Source: an uncultured Clostridia bacterium
Lineage (GTDB): Bacteria > Bacillota > Clostridia > UBA1381 > UMGS1253
Length of the DNA stretch: 23,092 nt
Assembly (NCBI GenBank): GCA_937892135.1
Contig: CALAUK010000120.1
Span: forward strand, 1 to 23,092
Reading direction: 5' to 3'
The notes under the pieces were generated by a model. That model made no database searches. It was given only the letters and a program-made list of their open reading frames with translations, and was not told where the DNA came from. Made by a program: the position numbers and the translations under genes. This document shows positions 1 through 8,681 of the stretch, piece after piece; positions within the stretch are counted from its first letter, which is position 1, and each line of letters begins with the position of its first letter.

Positions 1-4
1 ATAA

Positions 5-33
5 TAAAAAACACCCTTGCGGGTGTTTTTTTA
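5..33 (-). terminator. Intrinsic terminator after the SSB-like gene
   Basis: An A-rich arm ending ACACCC, a TTGC loop and GGGTGT followed by a T run form a short GC-rich hairpin. It lies directly beyond the stop codon of the minus-strand SSB-like gene. A and T runs on both sides would let it work in either direction. Confidence 0.8.
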
Positions 34-678
34 TTATTCATTATCATCTTCTTCGTCAAAAAAGAATTCCATTTTTGAAACGGAAACTTCATAGGCGGTT
101 TTTGTTACATTTGTAATCTCATCAAGCTTTTTTGTGTATTCTCTTGACTGAATTCGCCCTGTTACGCGGACTCTTGTTCCAACCGGAGCATCACGGCAGA
201 ATTTTGCATTTCTGCCCCAGGCTATTAAGGGTATGTAATCTGACTTATTATATGAGCGATTTACGGCGATCAATACATCTGCGATTTCGCGTCCGAACGG
301 GGTGACACGATATGTTGGTGTTTTGCAGATATATCCGTCTAAAACGACAGTGTTTGGATTTTCTAGGCTTTCGGGGCTGTAAGAATCGATTTCTTTTGTG
401 AAAACAGTAAGCACGAGGCGGTTTCCGTCTCCCGAATAATTGTTATAGGAGCGAAATTGCCCCGATATTTTAACATATTCACCCTCGCAAAGCTCAAGTT
501 CGGGTGAAAAGAGCCTCTCCGAGATAATAACATTTATATTGTCGCAGGTTTCAGAAAGCCTTGGCACCTGCAGAGTGAAAATATAAAATCTTTCCGAATA
601 AACCTCATGGCTTAAGGTTGGGTCAGTTATTATTTTGCCGCATATTACGGCGTGATTGTTTTCAATATAGTCACTCAT
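34..678 (-). CDS. Single-stranded DNA-binding protein with two OB folds
   Basis: The 214-aa protein has two consecutive OB-fold modules, about residues 8-98 and 110-206. The second carries the SSB-like pattern TPFGREIADVLIAVNR, then YIPLIAWGR and GTRVRVTGRIQSR. The first is a diverged copy with EGEYVKISGQFRSYNNYS. The tail DEEDDNE is acidic, as in SSB proteins, but lacks the classical DDDIPF ending. Ordinary SSB has one OB fold per chain and works as a tetramer; a two-fold chain would be expected to work as a dimer, which is inference. Proteins of this layout occur in Clostridia and are annotated as single-stranded DNA-binding proteins, usually beside a separate true ssb. The start is an ATG behind an AAAGGAG site. 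The gene has its own leader, terminator-isolated from pgsA. The exact job (replication, repair or other) cannot be told from the sequence. Confidence 0.85.
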   Translation of the reverse strand: MSDYIENNHAVICGKIITDPTLSHEVYSERFYIFTLQVPRLSETCDNINVIISERLFSPELELCEGEYVKISGQFRSYNNYSGDGNRLVLTVFTKEIDSYSPESLENPNTVVLDGYICKTPTYRVTPFGREIADVLIAVNRSYNKSDYIPLIAWGRNAKFCRDAPVGTRVRVTGRIQSREYTKKLDEITNVTKTAYEVSVSKMEFFFDEEDDNE

Positions 679-700
679 ATTTTTCTCCTTTCAGATATTT

Positions 701-761
701 AAGCCGAGGTGAGAAGAGCCTCATAAGCCTTAAACTTGTGATGTTCTACTCACCTCGGCTT
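701..761 (-). other. Long leader hairpin upstream of the SSB-like gene
   Basis: A perfect 13-bp inverted repeat (AAGCCGAGGTGAG at 701-713, its complement at 749-761) encloses further pairing: 5 bp at 715-719 with 743-747 (one G-T), then 7 bp at 721-727 with 735-741 (one G-T), around a 7-nt loop. The whole 61 nt folds as one rod ending about 10 nt before the ribosome binding site of the SSB-like gene. No T run follows on either strand, so it is not a simple terminator. A TATAGC box lies just upstream on the minus strand, so transcripts may begin almost at the base of the stem. Confidence 0.7.
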
Positions 762-800
762 TATGCTATACATATTCACAGAAAGGGAAAAATATGACAT

Positions 801-831
801 AAAAAAAGACTCGTTTTAGCGAGTCTTTTTA
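801..831 (-). terminator. Terminator of the whiA-dnaE-pfkA-pgsA operon
   Basis: An 11-bp stem (AAAAAGACTCG with its complement) around a 6-nt loop is followed on the minus strand by a T run. It overlaps the pgsA stop codon. Confidence 0.85.
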
Positions 832-1371
832 ATTTGCTTTAGCGTTTTTTGCATTTATATAAACCATAAGGTAGCTTATAAATGCTGCTGTGTTTACAAA
901 AATGATTACTCCCGAGCAGATATACTCTATTAAAACAGGGGAGAAGAACATATTTCTGAACATAAGTACAATCGAGCAGACAACACTTAAAAAGCACGAG
1001 GCTTTTCCAAACCAGTTCGACGAGAAAATTTTCCTCTTTTGTTTATAAAGGATAAATGCACCAATCGCCAAAAGGATTTCCTTTATAAAAATGAAAGCGA
1101 CAATAAGCGCAAGATACTTTTCCTCAAAAGCGATACATAAGAGCACTGCCACCTGCATAAGCTTGTCTGCCAATGGGTCTAACACCTTGCCCAAATCAGT
1201 AATCATATTAAATTTTCTTGCAATAAACCCATCTAAAACATCTGTCAGAAAGGATATTATCAAAATAACGAGTGCAATGTTTTTACCGTTATCTATGGGA
1301 GAAAGGTAAAAAGTCAAAAACATTGGCATCAGACAAATTCTGATAATGGTAAGAATGTTTGGTATGCTCAC
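829..1371 (-). CDS. pgsA: CDP-diacylglycerol--glycerol-3-phosphate 3-phosphatidyltransferase
   Basis: This integral membrane enzyme makes phosphatidylglycerophosphate from CDP-diacylglycerol and glycerol 3-phosphate, the committed step to phosphatidylglycerol and cardiolipin. The 180-aa length is normal. The CDP-alcohol phosphotransferase signature is complete: D44-x2-D47-G48-x2-A51-R52-x8-G61-x3-D65-x3-D69. The N-terminal SIPNILTIIRI is typical of PgsA, and several hydrophobic segments follow. The start is GTG, preceded by an AGAGGTG site; no ATG is available before residue 16. It is the last gene of the operon, 25 nt after pfkA, and its stop lies within the terminator. Other CDP-alcohol transferases such as cardiolipin or phosphatidylserine synthase are less likely because of the N-terminal match. 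Confidence 0.93.
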   Translation of the reverse strand: MSIPNILTIIRICLMPMFLTFYLSPIDNGKNIALVILIISFLTDVLDGFIARKFNMITDLGKVLDPLADKLMQVAVLLCIAFEEKYLALIVAFIFIKEILLAIGAFILYKQKRKIFSSNWFGKASCFLSVVCSIVLMFRNMFFSPVLIEYICSGVIIFVNTAAFISYLMVYINAKNAKAN

Positions 1372-1396
1372 AGTTTCACCTCTGCTTTATTATATA

Positions 1397-2368
1397 TTAC
1401 CAGCTCATTACCTTGCAAAGCCTTATAAGGTCAGGGTTGAGCTCTTTTTTTGTTTCAAGACCTTGCTTAAGGTCGATATCTGTAATTTTATGGTCCTGCA
1501 TAACGATAAGACGGTTTGTTTTTCCTGCCATAAGCGCTTCAACAGCCTTAAAGCCCATTTCGCTTGCTATAACTCTGTCTCTCGTTGTGGGGCTTCCGCC
1601 TCTTTGAAGATGACCTAAAACAGTAGCTGTTGTTTTAATACCGGTTCGCTTTTCGATTTCTTCAGCCATAGGAATAGCGCTTCCTGCACCCTCTGCAAGA
1701 ATAACGAGGTAGTGGTTTTTGCCTCTGTGCTTGCCCTCTATAATCGGCTTTAAAACATCTTCATCAAAAGAAAAATTCTTTTCGGGGATAATAACAGCCT
1801 CTGCACCGCAGGCAATACCCACATTAAGAGCGATATACCCTGCATCACGGCCCATAACCTCAATAACCGAGCTTCTTTCGTGACTTATTGCAGTGTCACG
1901 GATTTTATCTATTGCATCTTTAACAGTGTTAAGTGCTGTATCATATCCTATACAGTACTCTGTACAGCCAATATCGTTATCTATGGTTGCGGGAATACCT
2001 ATTGTCGGCATACCCAATTCAGAAAGCGCTCCTGCGCCACGAAAAGACCCGTCGCCTCCGATTACCACTATGCCGTCAAGACCAAAAATCTTTGCGACAT
2101 CATAAGCTTTTTTTGTGCCCTCTTCGGTTTTAAACGCCTCGCTTCGTGCGGTTTGCAAGATAGTGCCTCCGCGCTGCAAAGTGTCGGACACTCCTCTGGC
2201 AGTAAGTTCAAAAATATCTCCTGAAATAAGGCCGTTATAGCCCTTTTTTATGCCCATAACCGTAAGACCGTTGTAGACTGCTGTTCTTACAACACTTCTT
2301 AAGGCTGCATTCATACCGGGTGCGTCACCGCCGCTTGTCAGAACACCTATTTTTTTAATCTCTGCCAT
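1397..2368 (-). CDS. pfkA: ATP-dependent 6-phosphofructokinase
   Basis: It phosphorylates fructose 6-phosphate to fructose 1,6-bisphosphate, the committed step of glycolysis, as a cytoplasmic tetramer. At 323 aa it has the standard bacterial length. The nucleotide-binding loop GGDAPGMNAA lies at residues 13-22, GGDGSFRGA near 103-111, the catalytic TIDNDI near 126-131, and the sugar-phosphate segment MGRDAGYIAL and LGHLQRGGSPT follow. The GGDGS form, with Gly after GGD, points to ATP rather than pyrophosphate as donor. An in-frame GTG nine bases upstream (2377) lies inside the ribosome binding site CTGGAGTG, so the ATG at 2368 is taken as the start. It sits 25 nt after the DUF2007-like gene and 25 nt before pgsA, so it is co-transcribed. 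Confidence 0.96.
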   Translation of the reverse strand: MAEIKKIGVLTSGGDAPGMNAALRSVVRTAVYNGLTVMGIKKGYNGLISGDIFELTARGVSDTLQRGGTILQTARSEAFKTEEGTKKAYDVAKIFGLDGIVVIGGDGSFRGAGALSELGMPTIGIPATIDNDIGCTEYCIGYDTALNTVKDAIDKIRDTAISHERSSVIEVMGRDAGYIALNVGIACGAEAVIIPEKNFSFDEDVLKPIIEGKHRGKNHYLVILAEGAGSAIPMAEEIEKRTGIKTTATVLGHLQRGGSPTTRDRVIASEMGFKAVEALMAGKTNRLIVMQDHKITDIDLKQGLETKKELNPDLIRLCKVMSW

Positions 2369-2393
2369 AAAAATCACTCCAGTGAAAAAATTA

Positions 2394-2594
2394 TTAAATA
2401 AAATTATTTTCGATAATAATTCCGTGAGCCTCAGTTATTTCAGACTCGGGAACAAGAACATCATAGCTGTCGTTTTCGGACTCGCTTGGCTTACATACAG
2501 GTCTTATTTTTACGGGAAGACCCTTTTCTTCCAAAAGAGAACGCAAGCTTTCAGCAGTTTCTTTGCTTTGCGCAATATAAACAACTGTCCACAT
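2394..2594 (-). CDS. Small DUF2007-like protein of unknown function
   Basis: The 66-aa product starts MWTVVYIAQSKETAESLRSLLEEKG and has an alternating beta-alpha-beta pattern: a short strand, a helix over about 9-23, a second strand VKIRPV, and a final VLVPESEITEAHGI helix. This fits the ferredoxin-like fold of the DUF2007 group (putative signal-transducing proteins, sometimes mislabelled glutamate decarboxylase). Similar small genes sit beside dnaE and pfkA in Clostridia. Nothing shows a catalytic site. An AAGAAGG site precedes the ATG. The 123-nt gap upstream, after dnaE, is the longest in the operon and holds a possible weak internal promoter (TTGCAA, 15-nt spacer, TATAAA), which I do not call separately. 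Confidence 0.75.
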   Translation of the reverse strand: MWTVVYIAQSKETAESLRSLLEEKGLPVKIRPVCKPSESENDSYDVLVPESEITEAHGIIIENNFI

Positions 2595-2717
2595 TGAAAA
2601 AATACCTTCTTTCCGCAGAAGACAAGCCTCTGCTGTTTAGCATAAAAATACCTAATAACACTATTTTATACTATTTTTGACCTAATTGCAACATAATTTT
2701 TCTTACTCTGCCAAAAT

Positions 2718-5700
2718 TTACTTTATTTTTACATTTTCTTCACCTATTACAGAGCCTAAGGCCTCTAAAAGCGAAGGAGAGTTTTTACAGAAAAGCTCTC
2801 TTGATACTTCTAAAACTTTTTTGGTTTTTTCAAAAAATACGCGCACAGGCATATCACCCTGATTTTTTGTAAGAATATCTTTTATTTCTTCCCACTTTGA
2901 CTCATTTTCAGGGGAAAGTCTTAAATATAAAACCTCATTTTTGAAAATAACATTTTCATCAAGAGGGGAGACCGAGTCTAAAATAAGCTTTACCGGCTCG
3001 TCATCTCTTACAGATACTCTTGCCTTTAATAAAACAATTGAGTCCTCCAAAAGAAAAGATGTGTATTTCGCGTAGGACTTAGGAAAAACTATAACCTCTA
3101 TGCTTCCTGTTAAATCCTCAAAGCCAAGGAAAGCCATCTGTGTGTTACTCTTAGTAGTTTTGTTCTTTCTTGAGCTAATTATACCGCCTATTGTCACAAA
3201 ATCTCCGTCTTTTATAGGAGCATTTTGTTTTACTATGTATTCTCCGTCTTCGCCTACTGTGACAAGAGAGGTTATCTTATTTATGGTTGTTTTTGAAAAC
3301 CTTTTTAAGTGGTCGGCATAATCTTCCAATGGGTGACCCGAAAGATAAAGCCCCATAGTTTCTTTTTCATAGCCTAAAAGCTCTTTTTTTGAAAATTCTG
3401 AAATGTTGGGATAATCTATCTCTAAGGCTGACTCGTCTGCTTCTTCAAACAAAGAAATCTGACCCTCTATATTATGCTTGTTTTCATCTGAAACTGCGCT
3501 TAAAAGATTTTCGTAAACCGCTAAAAGCTTTGAGCGGTAAACCCCAAAGCAGTCAAAAGCACCGCATTTTATAAGGTTTTCTACTGCACGCTTGTTTAAA
3601 TCCTTGCCGCTCATTCTTTCGATGAAATTAAGAATGTCAGAAAACGGGCCGGACTTTTCTCTTTCCTCTTCAATCGAAATTAAAAACTTTCTGCCGATAT
3701 TTTTTACAGCCTCAAGGCCAAAACGGATAGCGCCGTCTTCAACAGAAAAGCAGTAAAAGCTTTTGTTTATGTCAGGCGGAAGAAGAGAAAGCTTCATATC
3801 CTTTAAATCCTGTATGTAGCCAACTGTTTTGTCTGTATTATCCATAGTAGAGCTCATTAAAGCTGCCATATATTCAGCGGGATAAAAGGTTTTAAGAAAA
3901 GCCGTCTGATATGCGACAACTGCATAAGCTGCCGCGTGGCTTTTGTTAAAAGCGTAGCTTGCAAAATCCATAATTTCATCGAAAATGCTTGTTGCTACCT
4001 TTTCTGATATTCCGTTTGCGATTGCACCAGGGATAATAACATTTCCGTTTTCATCTTTCTGACCATAGATAAAATATTCTTTTTCCCTTTCCATAACATC
4101 GTGCTTTTTCTTGCTCATAGCACGGCGAAGAAGGTCAGCCTTTCCTAAAGAATAGCCTGCAAGCTTTTGCACAATCTGCAAAACCTGCTCCTGATAAATT
4201 ATACAGCCATAGGTAACATCTAAGATGCTTTCAAGTGAAGAATGCTTATATGTTACCTTTTCGGGATTGTTTTTGTTTTTAATATACCTTGGAATCTGGT
4301 CCATCGGGCCGGGGCGGTAAAGAGAAATTCCCGCTATTATATCCTCCAGTGAGTTTGGAGAAAGCTCTTTCATAAACTCTCTCATACCCTCGCTTTCAAG
4401 CTGGAATATACCAGTAGTATTTCCCGAGGATATTAAATCATACACTTCTTTGTCATCATAAGATAGCTTGTCTAAATTTATTTTTATTCCCTTAACTTTA
4501 TATATATTATCAATTGCATTTTTAATGACAGTAAGGTTTCTTAGTCCCAAAAAGTCCATCTTAAGAAGACCCAGCTCACCTAGGTTGTCCATGTGAAACT
4601 GTGTCGTGATAACGTCTTTACTTACCTGAAGAGGAACGTGCGTGTCAACGCTTTCACCCGAAATAACAACGCCTGCCGCATGAACGCCTGAATGACGGGG
4701 AAGACCTTCAACCGCCATGGCAGTATCTATAAGCTGTTTGATTGCCTCGTCCTCATCATACATTTTTTTAAGCTCGCCCGAGATTTCAAGAGCTGTTTTA
4801 ATTGTCATTTTAGGGTCTGCGGGAACAAGCTTTGCGCAAACATCAACAACCGACAATGGCACATCAAGCGCTCTTCCGACATCACGGATTGCGGCTCTTG
4901 CCTTTAATGTTCCGAAAGTTATAATCTGCGCTACTCGGTCTTTTCCGTATTTTCTTATAACATAGTCAATAACCTCGCCGCGACGCTCGATACAAAAGTC
5001 CGTATCAATATCGGGCATACTCACTCTTTCGGGATTTAAAAATCTTTCAAAAAGGAGATTGTATTTTAATGGGTCAATCGTTGTAATGTCAAGGCAGTAT
5101 GCAACAATGCTTCCGGCTCCCGAGCCACGCCCGGGACCTACGGGAATAGAATTGTCCTTTGCATATTTTATAAAGTCCCAAACGATAAGGAAATAGTCAA
5201 CATAACCCATAGAGTTTATTACGCCAAGCTCATACTCTAATCTTTTTGTGTGCTCTTCTGTGACAGGAGAATATCTTTTATTAAGCCCCTCATAGCAAAG
5301 CTTTTTAAGATATTCAAAAGATGATAAATTATCAGGCACATCAAAACGGGGAAGGTATGTTGTGTCAAAATCAAAGGTGACATTACACATATCAGCAATT
5401 TTTTTAGTGTTCTCTAAAGCAGACGGAACGTTTTTAAAAAGCTCATACATTTCGTCCTGACTTTTCAGATAAAACTCGTCCGTTGAAAACTTCATTCTGT
5501 CTGTGTCGCCAACTGTTTTTCCCATCTGTATGCACATTAAAACGTCCTGATAAAAAGCATCAGACTTTTTTATGTAATGCGTATCATTAGTTGCAACAAG
5601 GCCAACGCCGATTTCATTCGCTATGCGGATAAGCATAGGATTTGTTCTTTTCTGCTCCTCTAAGCCGTGGTCCTGAAGCTCTATAAAGTAGTTTTCTTTT

Positions 5701-6206
5701 CCAAAAGTATCGCGGTACCAAATGGCAGTTTCCTTTGCCTTTTCGTAATTGTCCGAAAGAAGATTTGAGCAAACCTCGCCCGCAAGGCAGGCAGACATAC
5801 AAATTAAATCGTCGTGATATTTTAAAAGAAGCTCACGGTCTACTCTTGGTTTGTAGTAATATCCGTCAATAAAAGCATCGGAAACAAGCTTAATAAGATT
5901 TTTGTAGCCGTTATTGTTTTTTGCAAGCAAAATAAGGTGATACATTTTTGAGTCAAATTCCTTTTGCTTATCAAAACGGCTTCTTTCTGCGACATACACC
6001 TCACAGCCGATAATAGGCTTTATGCCCTCAGCTTTAGCGAGTTTATAAAAATCCACCGCTGAATACATAACTCCGTGGTCTGTTACAGAAACGGCACTCA
6101 TACCCATTTCTTTCGCAGTTTTAACGATATCCTTTATGGGAGCGGCGCCGTCAAGCAGGCTATACTCGCTATGCACATGAAGATGTGTAAAATCAGGAAA
6201 GCTCAT
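2718..6206 (-). CDS. dnaE: DNA polymerase III alpha subunit, DnaE type
   Basis: This is a replicative DNA polymerase. In Firmicutes that also carry PolC, DnaE extends primers on the lagging strand; polC is not in this window. The 1162-aa chain has the order expected of DnaE: an N-terminal PHP domain (THLHVHSEYSLLDG, then VTDHGVMY), the palm core with the catalytic pair in PDIDTDF at about 398-404, the SGVHAAGVVIS and KMDFLGLRNL motifs, a tandem HhH region, and a C-terminal OB fold (VTIGGIISSRKNKTT, FEDLTGSIEVIVFP). There is no inserted exonuclease, which separates it from PolC. The ATG at 6206 is preceded by AGAGGTG; the in-frame GTG at 6215 belongs to that site and is rejected. The gene begins 15 nt after whiA. 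Confidence 0.96.
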   Translation of the reverse strand: MSFPDFTHLHVHSEYSLLDGAAPIKDIVKTAKEMGMSAVSVTDHGVMYSAVDFYKLAKAEGIKPIIGCEVYVAERSRFDKQKEFDSKMYHLILLAKNNNGYKNLIKLVSDAFIDGYYYKPRVDRELLLKYHDDLICMSACLAGEVCSNLLSDNYEKAKETAIWYRDTFGKENYFIELQDHGLEEQKRTNPMLIRIANEIGVGLVATNDTHYIKKSDAFYQDVLMCIQMGKTVGDTDRMKFSTDEFYLKSQDEMYELFKNVPSALENTKKIADMCNVTFDFDTTYLPRFDVPDNLSSFEYLKKLCYEGLNKRYSPVTEEHTKRLEYELGVINSMGYVDYFLIVWDFIKYAKDNSIPVGPGRGSGAGSIVAYCLDITTIDPLKYNLLFERFLNPERVSMPDIDTDFCIERRGEVIDYVIRKYGKDRVAQIITFGTLKARAAIRDVGRALDVPLSVVDVCAKLVPADPKMTIKTALEISGELKKMYDEDEAIKQLIDTAMAVEGLPRHSGVHAAGVVISGESVDTHVPLQVSKDVITTQFHMDNLGELGLLKMDFLGLRNLTVIKNAIDNIYKVKGIKINLDKLSYDDKEVYDLISSGNTTGIFQLESEGMREFMKELSPNSLEDIIAGISLYRPGPMDQIPRYIKNKNNPEKVTYKHSSLESILDVTYGCIIYQEQVLQIVQKLAGYSLGKADLLRRAMSKKKHDVMEREKEYFIYGQKDENGNVIIPGAIANGISEKVATSIFDEIMDFASYAFNKSHAAAYAVVAYQTAFLKTFYPAEYMAALMSSTMDNTDKTVGYIQDLKDMKLSLLPPDINKSFYCFSVEDGAIRFGLEAVKNIGRKFLISIEEEREKSGPFSDILNFIERMSGKDLNKRAVENLIKCGAFDCFGVYRSKLLAVYENLLSAVSDENKHNIEGQISLFEEADESALEIDYPNISEFSKKELLGYEKETMGLYLSGHPLEDYADHLKRFSKTTINKITSLVTVGEDGEYIVKQNAPIKDGDFVTIGGIISSRKNKTTKSNTQMAFLGFEDLTGSIEVIVFPKSYAKYTSFLLEDSIVLLKARVSVRDDEPVKLILDSVSPLDENVIFKNEVLYLRLSPENESKWEEIKDILTKNQGDMPVRVFFEKTKKVLEVSRELFCKNSPSLLEALGSVIGEENVKIK

Positions 6207-6221
6207 AATGTTCACCTCTTA

Positions 6222-7130
6222 TCATTCATAGTTTTTTGAAATTTCCACAAGCCTTGCTAGCCTGTGATTAACGCCCGATTTGCCTATGGGAGGATCTAAA
6301 AGCATACCAAGCTCAGTAAGCGATAAATCGGGGTTTTCAAGCCTTAAGACTGCGATTTCCTTTAATGTGTCGGAAAGCTTGTCCAAGGCATTTGCGGCAA
6401 TTATTTTATTTATGGCATTAACGTGAGCTTCTGCCGCAGAAGTAATTTTTTTTATGTTTGCATTGTCGCAGTTTACGACTCTGTTTATGTTGTTTCGTAT
6501 CTCACGCTCAATTTTTATATTATATAAATCCATCATCATATTTCCTGCGCCCAAAAGACCCATAATTTCGGCAATAGCCTCAAATTCTTTGATATAAACA
6601 ACGAAGTTGTTTTTTCTTACGGTAAGCTTTGAAGCTATATTTGCCTCCGCAAGAAGCTCATATAAAAGGTCTGCCGATTTTGCGTGCTTTGTCACAAACT
6701 CTAAGTGATAATTCTTTTCAGGGTTTGAAACAGAGCCTGCCATAATATATGCGCCTCTTATAAAGCTTACCTTGCAGCAGTCCGACTCATAAATGTCTTT
6801 ATCGGGGGAAAAGATGATATTTTTCCCGTCAAAAGGGAAACCGAAAAAATCGCAAAGTCTTGCTATTTCGTCGTGATCCTTTAATGTGAAAATATAACGC
6901 TGCCCCTCTCTTTCGGGGATAGTGATTTTCTGATTTAAGATATTAAGTGCCTCATCGCAAAGTTCTAAAAGGCGGTTAAACACTTCCTCAGTTTCGGATT
7001 TAATGGTTAAACGCCCGTTTTTATATGTTGCGCCAAAGCAAATAAGAGCGCAAAGCTCGCTTACATTACAGCACCAGCTTCCTGCGCTTTTTGATGTTAT
7101 TATTCTTTTTGTTTCAGAAGCGTAAGACAT
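6222..7130 (-). CDS. whiA: DNA-binding protein WhiA
   Basis: WhiA is a conserved Gram-positive DNA-binding protein, linked to sporulation genes in Streptomyces and to division and chromosome segregation in Bacillus. The 302-aa protein shows the two family parts: a LAGLIDADG-like homing-endonuclease-derived domain, including FIRGAYIMAGSVSNPEKNYH at 123-142, and a C-terminal helix-turn-helix over about 253-298 ending in IGKSGVNHRLARLVEI. The endonuclease catalytic acids are normally lost in this family. The ATG at 7130 follows a CGGAGGGAG site; longer readings from an in-frame TTG would translate the binding site itself. It is the first gene of the operon with dnaE, whereas in Bacilli whiA usually follows yvcK and rapZ; those genes are absent here. 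Confidence 0.95.
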   Translation of the reverse strand: MSYASETKRIITSKSAGSWCCNVSELCALICFGATYKNGRLTIKSETEEVFNRLLELCDEALNILNQKITIPEREGQRYIFTLKDHDEIARLCDFFGFPFDGKNIIFSPDKDIYESDCCKVSFIRGAYIMAGSVSNPEKNYHLEFVTKHAKSADLLYELLAEANIASKLTVRKNNFVVYIKEFEAIAEIMGLLGAGNMMMDLYNIKIEREIRNNINRVVNCDNANIKKITSAAEAHVNAINKIIAANALDKLSDTLKEIAVLRLENPDLSLTELGMLLDPPIGKSGVNHRLARLVEISKNYE

Positions 7131-7168
7131 ATTCTCCCTCCGCAATATAAGAAAAATTCACTAATTAT

Positions 7169-7197
7169 ATTATACTTTATTTAAAATAATTAGTCAA
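7169..7197 (-). promoter_or_regulatory. SigA-type promoter of the whiA operon
   Basis: On the minus strand TTGACT (7192-7197), a 17-nt spacer and TATAAT (7169-7174) lie about 40 nt before the whiA start. Confidence 0.88.
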
Positions 7198-7216
7198 GAA
7201 AAAGGGTATTTAAAAG

Positions 7217-7247
7217 AAAAAAGGAATTCAAATGAATTCCTTTTTTT
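7217..7247 (-). terminator. Terminator of asnA-asnS
   Basis: A 13-bp stem of AAAAAAGGAATTC and its complement surrounds an AAAT loop, with a run of seven bases of T or A on each side. It lies just beyond the asnS stop codon and may work in both directions. Confidence 0.85.
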
Positions 7248-7251
7248 AGCT

Positions 7252-8643
7252 TTAAAATTCTGCGTTTCCAACTGTTCTCGGATAAGCCACAACGTCTCTT
7301 ATATTTGACATACCTGTAAGGTACATAATTGCTCTTTCAAAGCCTAAGCCGTAGCCTGCGTGCTTTGTTCCGCCGTATTTTCTTAAATCCATATACCACC
7401 AGTAGTCTTCTTCTTTTAATCCAAGCTCTTTCATACGAGCCGCTAAAACGTCATAGCGCTCTTCTCTCTGGCTTCCGCCGATAATCTCGCCAATTCCGGG
7501 AACAAGACAGTCCATAGCGGCAACAGTCTTTCCATCATCATTAAGACGCATATAGAAAGCTTTTATTTCCTTGGGATAATCTGTTACGAAAACGGGCTTT
7601 TTGAAAATTACCTCAGTTAAATATCTTTCGTGCTCTGTCTGAAGGTCTGAACCCCACTGGACAGGGTACTCGAATTTGTCGTTGTTTTTCTTTAAAAGTT
7701 CAATAGCCTCTGTGTAGGTAACTCTTCCGAAATCGGAGTTTACAACGCTTGTAAGTCTTTCTATAAGGCCCTTGTCAACAAAATTGTTAAAGAAAACAAT
7801 CTCTTCGGGAGCGTTTTCCAAAACATAAGTTATAACGAATTTTAACATATCCTCAGCAAGTGCCATATCGTCGTTAAGGTCTGCAAATGCGATTTCAGGC
7901 TCAATCATCCAGAACTCTGCCGCGTGCCTTGTTGTGTTTGAATTTTCGGCTCTGAATGTAGGTCCGAATGTGTACACATTTCTAAACGCCATAGCATAAG
8001 TTTCTGCGCTTAGCTGACCGCTTACTGTAAGGTTTGAGCTTTTTGCGAAAAAGTCTTTTGAAAAGTCAACCTGACCGTCCTCTGTCTTTGGAAGATTATC
8101 CATATCAAGAGTTGTAACTCTAAACATTTCGCCCGCACCCTCACAGTCGCTTGCTGTGATAATTGGAGTGTGCGCATACACAAAGCCTCTTTCGTTAAAG
8201 AACTTGTGAATAGCGTATGCTGCAAGGCTTCTTACACGAAATACCGCAGAAAATGTGTTTGTTCTGGGTCTTAAATGCGCAATAGTTCTTAAAAACTCAA
8301 GAGAGTGGCGCTTTTTCTGCAAGGGGTAGTCGGGAGTTGAAGTTCCTTCAACCTCTATTTTTGTTGCTTTAAGCTCAAAAGGCTGCTTTGCCTCGGGAGT
8401 TAAAACCAAAACGCCCTCGATATTAAGAGCCGCACCAACATTCATTGCTGCAATCTCTTTATAGTTTTCAAGGTTTTCGCTTTCAAAAACTATCTGGATA
8501 TTCTTAAAGAATGTTCCGTCATTAATTTCGATAAAACCGAATGCATTTGATGCACGGATTGTTCTTACCCAACCTGAAATACTAACTTTTTTGTCAGAAA
8601 ACTGGTCGGGGAAAGCATAAATTTCTTTTACTGTTGTTTTCAC
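7252..8643 (-). CDS. asnS: Asparagine--tRNA ligase
   Basis: It charges tRNA-Asn with asparagine in the cytoplasm. The 463-aa class IIb synthetase has an N-terminal anticodon-binding OB fold (about 18-105, VSISGWVRTIRASNAFGFIEIND), motif 2 in FRAENSNTTRHAAEFWMIEPE (230-250) and motif 3 in GYGLGFERAIMYLTGMSNIRD (430-450). The segment AEFWMIEPE and the overall length point to AsnRS rather than AspRS. The start is GTG, seven bases after a GGAGGA site; no ATG competes. It lies 38 nt downstream of asnA, so the cell makes asparagine and loads it from one transcript. A direct AsnRS makes the Asp-tRNA-Asn amidotransferase route unnecessary for this tRNA, as far as this window shows. Confidence 0.95.
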   Translation of the reverse strand: MKTTVKEIYAFPDQFSDKKVSISGWVRTIRASNAFGFIEINDGTFFKNIQIVFESENLENYKEIAAMNVGAALNIEGVLVLTPEAKQPFELKATKIEVEGTSTPDYPLQKKRHSLEFLRTIAHLRPRTNTFSAVFRVRSLAAYAIHKFFNERGFVYAHTPIITASDCEGAGEMFRVTTLDMDNLPKTEDGQVDFSKDFFAKSSNLTVSGQLSAETYAMAFRNVYTFGPTFRAENSNTTRHAAEFWMIEPEIAFADLNDDMALAEDMLKFVITYVLENAPEEIVFFNNFVDKGLIERLTSVVNSDFGRVTYTEAIELLKKNNDKFEYPVQWGSDLQTEHERYLTEVIFKKPVFVTDYPKEIKAFYMRLNDDGKTVAAMDCLVPGIGEIIGGSQREERYDVLAARMKELGLKEEDYWWYMDLRKYGGTKHAGYGLGFERAIMYLTGMSNIRDVVAYPRTVGNAEF

Positions 8644-8681
8644 AGACTATTCCTCCGTTTTTATATAGTAAGTTAAATTGA

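Noticed and set aside
2394..2594. Glutamate decarboxylase, a label often given to such small proteins
   Set aside because: At 66 aa it has no PLP-binding lysine motif and cannot be an enzyme of that class.
5614..5802. 62-aa open frame inside dnaE on the same strand
   Set aside because: It is an alternate-frame reading of conserved DnaE codons without a ribosome binding site.
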